Positions 37,938-48,342 of a stretch of 64,000 nt of DNA are shown in pieces. The position numbers were made by a program, and so were the translations under genes. Origin of the DNA: Acanthornis magna. Taxonomy: Eukaryota > Chordata > Aves > Passeriformes > Acanthizidae. Location of the stretch: positions 13,772,001-13,836,000 of the forward strand of contig JAWUZG010000056.1 of NCBI GenBank assembly GCA_036785705.1, in the 5' to 3' direction. The number at the start of each line of letters is the position of its first letter. Position 1 is the first letter of the stretch. The notes beneath the pieces are model-generated. The model made no database searches and was not told the origin of the DNA. It was given only the letters and a program-made list of their open reading frames with translations.

Positions 37938-38285
37938 TCAATTTTTTTCCTTTAGATCCTCATATATCTCAGCAACTCGTTCCCTTATCCCAAACTTACC
38001 CACATAACTCTCATCCACTGCTCCTGCACTGAAGTTCGTAAGGGCCAATTTAAGGTGAGATATGCCATTTCCAGGTGTGGCAGTGGTTCCATTGTTCATC
38101 TGTGCTTTCCACAAGTGTTCATTGTGCAAGGATCTCTTTGTGGGGCCATGTAACCTTATTATAGAAAAATGTGTGAACAAGGCCCCTGCTTGCTGTCTAA
38201 CTCTTCCACAGTGGTAATGAAATCTAAATTTGAGAGGGATTCTAAGAGCCATATCTTTGATTTTCAACCAGCTGATCAAGGAACT
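37938..38285 (-). other. Uncertain open frame with an internal strong donor
   Basis: A - strand frame of about 113 codons ends at 37,938. Its first ATG would give a protein starting MALRIPLKF. Near its 3' end the - strand reads GTAAGT (about 38,000), a strong donor-like sequence after 'gagagttatgtgg', and 'ggaaagcacag' about 120 bp upstream could act as a weak acceptor. The piece between would encode a short Asn/Thr/Gly-rich segment. I do not recognise a family, and both sites could be chance. Confidence 0.15.
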
Positions 38286-40626
38286 TGATCAAACAATGCT
38301 TTATTCTGCTATGGGATTTCTCAGCTGGGACATAAAGCCCATAAATCACCACTGAGGAATCTGTGAGAATGAGCGTTTTCCTTCCATAAGAGATATTTAG
38401 TAGAGAGATCCCCATGACATGATCTTTTCTACTTTCCAGTTGTGCGAGTCCTCCAGAGTTTATGTTCAGGAAGGTGCAAAAAGTTGTTCAAACTAATTTT
38501 TTTTTCCTTTCCTCCCCTCCTTGCCAGAGGTGTGAATACAACATCACACTCCCAAGACCTTCTGTAAAGAGAATCACCCCCACCTTAACAAATACCTAGG
38601 GAGAAGTCTTCAGTCTGTATTTATGCAACATTAATAGAAGAAAATCAGTGCCCTTCTTTACACCCGGAGTGAAAACTTTGGAAAGTGTTTTTAATAGATT
38701 TTTGTCTTACTGACTGGCTTGCCCTGTGGGGCAGCAATAAGGAGTTATGAGCAACTTGCCAATGAAATATTTCACTTTGAATCTCTGATTCAATATATGT
38801 GTGAGTCCATCTGCAGTGGACTATTTTAATATCCCTTGATCTGCAATAATAACTATAATTAAAGCCAAAATGAAGTTTCTATTGCTCATTTTCAGTTTTT
38901 TTCCCTCAAAGCAGCTCTGTGTAAATGTTCTCATGAAATATTATGAGCCTGAATGTTTTCAGATGAAAATACCAGTCCAAAATTGGAGTTTTTTCTGAAA
39001 ATACTCTTAAAAATGCAGAACCAAATGTTTAATGTTTCTTGGAATTTCCAGTAATTTGAGTACTTTATGCAGCAGCTTCTTCACAAGTTGTTCTGAGGTA
39101 AATATTCATGGCCAAGAGCAAAGTTGTACATCAAAAATATCAGTGAATAATGGATGGAACACGCTAGAGCATAATGCACATGCTTACAGGCAGTCTCTCT
39201 TGCAGTAAAAATGAGCACTGCTGTGCTTTATACCTTAGTGTCTGTGATAACCACACTCAGGTAGGAATTCAGTGAAAGTCCCGTAATGTCTGGGTAGCCC
39301 ATTTGTCAGCCCCAAAATTACAGATTTTGTTTTATGCACTCTAACTAATAAAGACATTGCAAGTACTCAAGCCTTGAAAGTAAATCTTTTTCCTCTGGAA
39401 TTAAAATAAACAGCATTCAGTCACAACAGCTTTAACTTTTGTTCCCTCTTGTTTTGTCTTCTGCTTAAAACAATAATAACGATAATATAAACCATTCTGT
39501 CTTGTTTAGGCATTTCCCGAGTCAGTATTAAACTAAACACAGAAATTACTTTCTATTGGCCACTGGAGTTATTAGAAATGCAGAAATACCCCTATTCCAG
39601 GGGCATCTAGAATGAGGTACTGAGAACACAAAATGTACTCAGTTAAATGGATTCTGACTTTAGAGCACCCCAGCCCTACTGGAATAATGTATTCATGGGA
39701 TCATCCAAGAAGACATGCAAATTATAGTGAAGCCCAGCAACTGGAAGGGATATGTTTTCCAAATTCACACATTTCTCTGTGTCTCCCTATAGATTAATGA
39801 TTACAAGAGAGTTTTTTTTAAGGTAGGCAGGTTGAATGGCATAAAGTGGAATGTCCGTGTTAGAAAAAGAGACAGAATCTTGATGTTTATTGACTTTTTA
39901 AAGTGGCTTTGCAAAGAAATTTTTGTTTCTGAATGATTCTATAAAATATGTACCTGTGGTATAAGGGACTGGGCACAGTGTCCAAAGAGGTCCTGTCCAT
40001 TGTTCTGACCACATTCTGCATATTTGAGTAGGAAAACAAAATATCTCTAAACACCAAAGCTTTAGGTTTAAGTTTTGAACGAAACTTGAGTTAATAACTC
40101 CTTTATTCAAATCTATCCCAAAGGGAGGGAACATAATTGTTTCATACTGAACCATTGGAAATATTCTGGAGTAATTTGCTTCCTTTTATTCTCTGCAAAG
40201 GTTCCTAAGCTAAAACACGTGAATGGGCTAATTTGTTGAAAATGCCTTTTCTTCTTTCTCTTTATATTGCCTTTGGCAATTTTAAACCTTCAAAGACAGC
40301 TACGGTTTCTTAGCAGTCTGCACTACTGAAGTAAGACTTGAATCAAGCTCACTAGCATCCAAATATGATGTGCAGCTGTACACTGTGAAGCTGATTGATT
40401 AATTTTTAGCCTCCCTGGATACCTCAGAAAAAGTGGGCATACTGGAAAGATGCAGGTATTTTTCATTTAGGTATTTACTGTTCTTTTCCCATCACAACCT
40501 CATTTGTTCTACTGTGATAAATAGGAAGAGGGTAAATGGGCGTCCTAAATCTAGACAGTGAATTTCATGCTAGTCAAAACAAGATTTTGGTTTTTTTCCC
40601 CACAGTCTTAAGGATTAGGATCATTT
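38286..40626. other. AT-rich non-coding stretch
   Basis: Long open frames are almost absent here; the only one above 60 codons is 39,898-40,155 (-). The base composition is the most AT-rich in the window, and no repeat is recognised. AT-rich gene deserts in birds often carry conserved regulatory DNA, but that cannot be judged from one sequence. Confidence 0.5.
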
Positions 40627-40671
40627 AAAAAAAAAAAAAAAAGGAAGAAAGAAAAAAAAAAGAAAAAGAAG
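40627..40671. repeat. A-rich tract
   Basis: Sixteen consecutive A (40,627-40,642) are followed by a purine-only A/G segment to about 40,671. No LINE or retrocopy body precedes it. Confidence 0.9.
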
Positions 40672-43600
40672 CTAAAAATATTTCTATTAAAGAAGTCATT
40701 TTACCGAAAACTGGAAAAGAATGAGTTTTGCAGATCAGACTGCTTTATAGTTATTTTGAGATTTGTTTAATTTAAAGGAGGATCTTGAAACTGAATCTTC
40801 TGTCTCAAGTACAAAAACATGGCATCAGCCCCTTTTTTCAAATTCCCCTGTCGTGGCTGTTCCAGTTTGCTGATCTTACCCACCCAGCAAGTTCATTACT
40901 CTGGCTCGTCTCTCTCTCCTGAAAGTTTTCATGAGAATTGTTGAAAGGTTTCCTTTTTGTTCCACTGTGGAATGAAAATCAAGTGTCAAGACCATGACAG
41001 CTGGGGTTTTGGGGTTCTCTTTTCCCTTTAATGGAATGAGATTGCTGGTTTTAATCTGCTTCCATGTACTGAAACGATTCCTTTATTCAAATTGGCATTA
41101 CTGAGGGGAAGACAACTGTAGTTTGGGTATTCTCTGGGAGCTGCAACCGGCCTGGCAAGGAAACATCATCAGGTAGGTTTTACCTCATTTAAATGCCATT
41201 ATTCCAAGGACTTGCTCAATCTGTGTACCCTGATGTGGAAGACACACCACAGAGAATGGAAAGATGGATGGCAGGCTTGGATGAATCCCCTGGTTAGACT
41301 CTCTGTATTAGATTGTCATGCTTTTCCTGGCTCAGATACTAACATCTAACACATTTTTAATACTGTTGCCTGTTGAGATCCTATTAGAAAATGATTCAGA
41401 GTCTGGAAAGTTAGGGGGGAAAAAAGTTAATTCCCTAGAAATAATATGGTCATTATGCGCACACTGAATTCAATATGTATCTTGGATTTTTTATGGCCTC
41501 TCTACCATCCTGCGCACCAGCTTTTTAAAATTGCAGTCACATTCATTATGAAGTAAATGCCTAATGCAACTGACTCTCAAAACAGTTTGTAATTTAAATT
41601 CCTATTGGAAATAAAAGTAATGACCTGCAATAGCTCATTAGTGGCTTTGCAAATGTTCATTATTTCCTTTCTCTTTGTCTTTCTCCTGGTTTTCTCCCCT
41701 TACTAAAAGACAGGGGAGTTTAAAGGTTTAGACTACCTTTAGAGCTATCCATCTCTAATGATCCATGAAAATGAGCATTCGATTCCTGAATGAGGAAATC
41801 ATCATTCCCTGGTGTTTTTGAGGGGATAAGTGTGTTCACTTAGCACTCTGTGAGGAAGCTGGGTACTCCAGATGATTTTAAGAAATTATTTTATATTTAT
41901 GCCCAGGGGAATTTTAAAAATTATTTTAAAATGTCAAAAGAAATACAGAGAAGGCCAAGAAGTCCCTGAAATTATGGATAGGGACAATTTGGATTTTGAG
42001 TCCATGCTGTTTTTAACGATACCCTGGATGCTGCTACACTACCAAAGATTTGTCTGCCTGTCCCTTGCCTGGAGATGCACAAGGAGAGATAATTCCATGA
42101 TTCTCAGGAGAGGCACACAGCTCATTTCCAATGGCTCTCTGTTGGATGCAGACCTAGCATCTGCCATGCAGATGATCCTTGGGTTTCTGGGGAAAATGAC
42201 ACAGGAGAGAGGCAGCGTGGGGTTGCAGTGACATTCTGAGTTGTCTACTCCCACGAGCAGGATTTAACAGTGCCTGCCGTGGAATGGTGTTACCCCTAAT
42301 AAGAAGCTCACCCTTAAAAATGTTGCCTTGTTCATGTGGTTGATGATGCCCTGAAGTCCTCAGTCTCTCAGCACCACTCTTTTTTTGTCTCCTTTATGCT
42401 GCCTCGTGTGGCAGCATTTGCTGTCACTCTGGAAATTCCGAAGTTCTCCCTGCCCCAAAATCCTTGCAGCAAAAATTCCGTGGGATGAAACCTGCATCCC
42501 ACATGGCTGAAGCACGCTCTGCTGCAGGGTGTGCTGGGAGAAAAAAAAAATGAGGGCAAAATATCTTCTTTATCTTTAGTTTCCCTCTTCCCCGGTGATT
42601 TTTTTCTCCTCATTAGCAATCAAGGCTTGGAGCCTGTCAGTGTGCTGCTGATTGCTGCTGGGGGCAGGCCTTAAGGCAAACCTCTTTAGAATATAAAGTA
42701 ACAGATTGCTTGCTCCTAGAAGGCTCTCAGAAGGGCTCACCAGAAGTTAAATTTCACTGAGTACTTTCTATGTATGCAAAGGGATTACTTTGGCAACATA
42801 TGCATGAAACAAAACCTGGTAAGGTGCTTAAAAGCATTACCTATTGTTGGAATTTGGGTTATTCAGTGCAGTCATTAGATCACACCCAATAATTCTGTAA
42901 AAACTGATTTTTCCATCCTAGGGCCAATTCATTTTTATTGCATTGCTTCAAGCAGGTTTCTCCAAAGCACAATGCTCCTCTGTGAGCCACCAGCACCGTG
43001 GTTTGCTGATGTTTACATTAGGTCATCTAAGAGTTAGGTTTGACTGAGTTTGGACAAAACTAGCTCATTTGACCTATGATGCATTGCTTTTAAAAAATAA
43101 CAAGGAATGTTTTCTCTCAACCCTCTTATCTGCTTCTTGCCTGAGCTCTGAGATCACTTCTCTCTGGCTGGTGAGGCTTTCTGGAAGCAGCTTCTTCCCT
43201 CTGAGCAGGAAGGGATCTGGTCTCAGCCTGTTTCTACCTCTCTACACAGAGAAACAAAAGGTCAGTCCCCAGTTTCTCATAACTTGCACGCACTACATTG
43301 TTTTCTTTTTCAATTTTTTTAGCTCTATTCTTATTCAGATCTGCTTAACACACCCACTGGCTGCTTCCCCCTCCTTTGGTGTGTGCTCTGGTGTGTCACT
43401 CTTTAGCTTTGCCCTTTGGGGAGGTGTCAGATGTGATGCTAACCACCCTTTCCAAATCCCAATTTAAAACAATATCGTTCTCACTTTGTTCTCTATAAAC
43501 TGACTACACAGTACCACCTGCTGATGGACCAGCATCACAAACCTGGCTTTTATTACTGTTTTATTTTTTTAAGAGGCAGGGTTTTCTGTGACAGCATTGC

Positions 43601-43774
43601 CTTCTTGGGAAGGGGCCCTGTGTAAGAGGCAGGAATGCTCTCGTGTTTGTGCAGTGTTTTAGCCTCTCTCATCTGCTACCACTTAGCAGAAGGATAATGT
43701 TGTGTCAGAAGGAGACTTGTGCCTTAGGAGAAAGAGTGAATAGTGTCCATTTTTTCAGAGCCTAAAAAGGCAGG
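40672..43774. other. Non-coding stretch, no gene recognised
   Basis: The open frames at 41,872-42,231 (+), 42,039-42,254 (-) and 43,069-43,467 (+) lack domains, and the first two overlap antisense. No transposon is found. Confidence 0.5.
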
Positions 43775-43788
43775 AAAAAAAAAAAAAA
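43775..43788. repeat. Short poly-A run
   Basis: Fourteen A residues follow 'aaaaaggcagg'. They stand isolated, without a recognisable retroelement. Confidence 0.85.
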
Positions 43789-44984
43789 GAGAGCATAAGC
43801 CAGCAGGCCTAAGGCTATTCTGATTTACATCGGGATCCCTATAGAACCTGTATGGCTTACAAAGCCTAGGAATCATCCACATCTACTTCTGTCACCCACC
43901 CCAAAGTTCAGGGATGAACTACCTGCATATCGAGGTCATTATACTTCATTAGTCTTCATTAACATGAGAGCTGATATTGGCCTGATCATTTATTTCAAAA
44001 GCTTTTACTACTGAGGCACCAAACCCCTTGGCGTCCCCAAAATTTAAGAAACAAACTTGTGACATTTCAATTATGAATCACGCTCACACGTACACCCTTT
44101 GTCAATACAGTGAAATATTGATTATAGTTTTGCAGTTGTTGTTTCTGAATCTGTCTCTCACCCCAGAATGTTCCAGTAACTTCTGGCCTAATAAAAGCTT
44201 GCAGAATCTGTCCCTTCTTAGGGAACAAACTCAGTGTAAGCGCAGCCAGATAACTGTCAAAGAGAAACAGAGCAACGCCAAGAAAAAGAGGCGACAGAGC
44301 CAGATCTTGGGTATTTTGCAAATCCAGATTCTCGTCTCCTTCAATTATCCATCGGGTGATTAAGAACAGTCTATCCTATGGGCAACACCGTCGTGTTCAA
44401 GAACTTCCTTTTCCCCCAATTTGCATGGTTTTCTGTCTATTTTTTCCTCTTCTCTTTTTCTTCTTTTAAGATGTGAAATGCTCTGGTGCATGGGTTTTGG
44501 TTTAGGAAGGCTTGCTTTTTTTCTTTTCATTTCATCAAGACAGAGTTCCATTTGTTCAGCATCTGCACAGGACAACATCTGGAGCCCCAGGAAATTCAGC
44601 TGCTCTGTGTATGACGCTTAAATGAAATTACTTTTTCATGCACTTCAGAAGAGTATCAAGAGCATCTCTCTGACCAAACAGGGCCTTTTGTTCTCCTCCA
44701 GCAAGTGTTTCTCATTAAAAATGTCATCTCCCTAACAAATTGCTTCATTGCCTTTGCAGCTGGGGTTATTGTTTTCATGGTTTTGTACTTGTGTGATTCT
44801 CTAAGGGAGCAGAAAGCTGGGAGAAGCAGGGCTTGGTTCCTTCTCCCTCTACCCCCTGTGTGCCATGCTTTGATTTCTCATTTTTGGGCTGCAGTTTCAT
44901 GTATTTACCTCTTTGCCCTCTCGGCACAGCACTCGGGCTGCCCACGTGGGGCAGAGCATGGGGCACAGGCAGCAGCACGAGGCT
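43789..44984. other. Non-coding stretch, no gene recognised
   Basis: The frame at 44,705-45,034 (+) includes a hydrophobic run behind an acceptor-like 'cattgcctttgcag' (ending 44,760), but it continues into GC-rich repeat-flanking DNA and shows no family resemblance. Nothing else is recognised. Confidence 0.45.
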
Positions 44985-45022
44985 GTGGGGACTGTCCCAT
45001 CTCGGCTCGTGGGGACTGTCCC
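44985..45022. repeat. 14-bp direct repeat carrying a palindrome
   Basis: The word gtggggactgtccc occurs at 44,985-44,998 and 45,009-45,022, separated by 10 bp. Each copy contains the 11-bp palindrome GGGACTGTCCC. The pair sits immediately upstream of a CR1 3' fragment. Confidence 0.9.
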
Positions 45023-45031
45023 GGGGGGCTC

Positions 45032-45131
45032 TGAACAACCAAGTCTAGTCCAAGGTGTCCTTGTCCATGGCAGGGCATTGGAACTCGTTGATCTTTAAGT
45101 TCTTTCCCAACCCAAACCATTCTATGATTCC
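45032..45131 (+). mobile_element. CR1 LINE 3' terminus, sense orientation
   Basis: About 100 bp matches the CR1 3' end in order: 'ccaaggtgtccttgtcc', 'atggcagggcattggaac', 'gttgatctttaag', 'cccaacccaaaccat', ending 'tctatgattcc'. The copy is severely 5'-truncated. It retains one copy of the terminal ATTCTATG-type unit. Confidence 0.9.
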
Positions 45132-45735
45132 AACTTCTGGGGCTGTTGTACTTGCAACACATCTGGAGATGGAAGGTGAGAGCAAAGAGAAAGCAAAGTG
45201 AGAAATGTCCATTTAAAGCTGGAATATAAATGATGGCTTTTAATGAAACAGACCTCTTTCTTTTGTAAGAATTAGATGGTTGGGTAATATTTCCAGGTGT
45301 TATTCCCAGGTCGAGTACGTGTTGAGTCTGCAAGAAAACCTAAATTATCTTTAGCGGCTAAGGAAGTTTGTGGTGACTTTTCATGGGAAGTCTGATCAGA
45401 AATAAAACTAGAGACTGAGGGAAGGAGCTGGAGGAATTCAAAGGCAGACAGCACCAGTCTGTGCAGAGTGTGTGAAGTCCCTTATAGCAGTGAGCAACAC
45501 TGTGCTAAACCTCACCCAGCAGCACAGAACTGAAAAATCTATATAATTTCCTTGAAGAGCCACTTAGAAAATGTCAAAACTTCAAAACACGTTTTGCAGG
45601 GAGGACATTATTTAAAGCCCAAGCATAAACCCCTCATTTTTCTCACCTCTGGCTTTTCAATTGCCTCCTTTCTGTATTTTGAAAAGCTTTCCTCCTCACC
45701 CCCCACTGAAGAGAGATATATGCCAAAATCTTAAA
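45132..45735. other. Non-coding sequence between two CR1 fragments
   Basis: This interval separates two oppositely oriented CR1 3' ends. The frame at 45,272-45,454 (-) has no domain. I see no sequence here that resembles CR1. Confidence 0.5.
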
Positions 45736-45790
45736 CTCACAGAATGTTTTGGGTTGGAAGAGACTTACAGAGGTCTGGTCATCTTTGAAG
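45736..45790 (-). mobile_element. CR1 LINE 3' terminus, antisense orientation
   Basis: The + strand reads 'cacagaatgttttgggttgg', then 'aagagacttacagaggtctgg' in shortened form and 'tcatcttt', matching the reverse complement of the CR1 3' end. Only about 55 bp is recognisable and the inner boundary is uncertain. Confidence 0.75.
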
Positions 45791-47639
45791 TCTAATTTAA
45801 ATGGCAAGTTGTAAATAACCTAGAAGCTCCATCTCACTGGTTTAAGTGTTCCCTGCATGGCAACACACCATCTGCTTAACCTGAGATCTCTTTTTTTGTA
45901 GGTGACTACAAATTAGTCCTTAATAATTTCACCGGCCCTATAAACTTGCTGGGTAATCAATTTACACAGGCTTACTGCCCACTTTCACAGTTCTAGTGCT
46001 GGTCCCACAGTGTTTGCAGTTTTTCTTTAAGTGTTGATTTCCTGAGTCATGTATTTCCCTGAGAATGCAGGTTTTCAGTTTTTCAAGTGGCAGGAGCTGC
46101 AGAGAAATGTTGAAAGGCTCCTGCCTAAAGAATCATAAATGGGAATGTAAGTACTATTCCTTTATTTTTATATTTCTTTGCAAATATTACTATTATTTAG
46201 ACATTCTGATGTTTAAAACTTCAGCTTGTCATTCCAATTTCTCCTCCATTTACGGAAAAGATAGGAATAGTTACAAACAATTTTTTTTCCCTGTTTTAGT
46301 GAGCCATTTCTCAACGGGATTGTTTCCTAGGTTTGTTTCTCTATTTCATGTGGCACACTAGCAGGCATTTAGCTCACAAACCACAACAGTTACCTTTGGT
46401 TGTCTCGGGCACAAGTGATTTTACTGTGTTAGCTCTCCTCCTCCCACTTGTAAGCAATGAAAACAGTTCTTGTGTGTTAAATATAGCACCAGGCACAGCC
46501 TTCCTGCGAGGCAGCTCCGTCTGTAGCAGAAACATTGGGCACCACACCGTGGAAAATTAGTATGTAGCAGTTGTAAATATACATGTATATTTATATATAT
46601 AAAACGGTGCTAGAACCCGCAGTCTGTAATTTGTGGGTGACCTTTAACTACATGAGGATAAATGGTTACAAATGAGGACCTCTGGTCTTGGCTTTTGTAA
46701 CCTATTTTGTTACTTCTGTTAGTAAATCAAAAAACATGTATATCCATGGGGTTTTTGGAGTGTAACATTTGGCTTAGATTTAAGCTGGGATAACTGAACA
46801 AAGTGGAAAACCAAACAAATAAATATGATTATCCTGCAGTGTTTTGTTTTATGGAGTCAGGTTCTGAAATAAGCAAAGCATGTGGGATACTTTAAGGTCT
46901 GTGAGACAGGCACGTGCTATTCCCATAATGAAATCTACTCCCTGAATTAGGTCTTTGTGCTATTAAGAGGTTTTTCATGTGTTTATTTTGTTACAAGACT
47001 GCATTTTTGCTGGAGTCAAGCAGCATGTTAAGCTTTGGATTTTCAGTGGCTCTTGTGTGATGAGGTTGGTGACATAAATCCCTCTTCTTGAAGGACCAAC
47101 TATGGTTAGGGTATCAGTCTCCGAAATTCAGGGTGTTCCAGGAAGTTTGGTTTTGAAATGCACTAATAAGGCTTATTTGGGATGGGGCATGTGCACAGAA
47201 ATTCAGGAATGGGATGGAAATAAATACATTTTTACCAGTAGATTATTTGCTACCAAAAAAATCTGTGTAGCTGAGGGTGATGGTGACTCTCTGAGAGCAG
47301 CAGATATGGAAATCTGGAAGGAGGTGCATCATTCAGATATTACATATGCTGTTCCCAGTCCCTGTAGCTGGTTTTTTTCCCTATCCTTAAATGCACATAA
47401 GACCTTTCTCCATTCTACTTGGTAAGCACAACACAGAGAAATAAGTTTCAGGAAGTCTTCTAAGACCTTAAATATTCAACAACCCTCTGGGCTCTTGATT
47501 TCTCCACCCCAATTTCAGTGGGTTAATTTCTCTGTGGCAAGCTCTGATTGCTACGGTGCTGTGACCCATCTGTCTTTTTCTTTGAAGCCCAGATATTCAT
47601 GTCACACTAGAAAATAAATGCTGGGCTGCATGAATTTGT
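45791..47639. other. Non-coding stretch, no gene recognised
   Basis: An AT-dinucleotide-rich patch lies at about 46,573-46,602. A donor-like GTAAGT at 46,146 follows a short frame beginning near 46,065, but there is no family match. The open frame at 47,102-47,425 (+) has no domain. Confidence 0.5.
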
Positions 47640-48342
47640 TAGCTTATTACCCATTTGCTTCCAGATTTTCCTGAACAGGGAGCAAAAAGGAAAAAAAACC
47701 CAACAAAACAACCCAAACCACAAACCAAAGGTAAAAATGCTGATGGACCATCTGTATGTGGATTTCCTTCCATTCCTCTTTCATCCTTTCTTCATCTCCA
47801 TCTCCACTAAGCCTAATTTAAAATCTTTTCTTCATCATTTGGTCTGTACCATACACACCTGGATTACAGAAATTAATCTTTGCAAACAGTTCCACTGTCT
47901 GTAAGATCCCCAATCTCACTTCATTTCCCATACATATGGAACTGTGCATCTCCACAACCTCCTGAAGTATTTCCCAGCAGTATTTTCCTTGCTGAAAATA
48001 CTGAGCTTCCTGATGGTTTATCCTTCTGGTTATCACAGCGATTTAATACATGACTGTTGCTCATGAGAAAAGAAAGGTCAGCAAAAGCAAGGTGGGGATA
48101 TCTCTGGTTCTCGTCTTTTTTATGGTTAAAAATATCTCTCTCCTCAGATGTGAGGGGATGGTGATGCTGTGAATATCATCCTGCTTGTGATGGAAAACGT
48201 TTTCCATTGTGTCCCAAAGGTGCTCTAACTGGATTTGTCTCATTTCCTCTGCAAGTTTGTTCCACAGCTGTGTCTCCAGCCAGGAGACTTTGCCTCTGGC
48301 TTTTGCACTTTTTGTTCTGGACTTTGTGATCCGCGCTGTCAT
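47640..48342 (-). pseudogene. Possible decayed gene of unknown family
   Basis: Read on the - strand from an ATG at 48,342, one frame runs about 234 codons to 47,640 with only three internal stops (near 48,061, 48,045 and 47,818) and no frame change, where roughly eleven stops would be expected by chance. The first piece (93 residues) begins MTARITKSRTKSAKARGK, is basic and then amphipathic (LAEEMRQIQLEHLWDTMENV). The second (from about 48,036) contains HQEAQYFQQGKYCWEILQEV. A third piece follows to the stop near 47,640. An in-frame TAA lies five codons upstream of the ATG. I recognise no family. It could be a decayed retrocopy, two real exons read through an intron, or an accident of composition. 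No poly-A tail is visible at the expected end. Confidence 0.22.

Noticed and set aside
44705..45034. Hydrophobic frame behind an acceptor-like site, resembling a membrane exon
   Set aside because: It runs into the GC-rich direct repeat next to a CR1, with no donor or family resemblance to support it.
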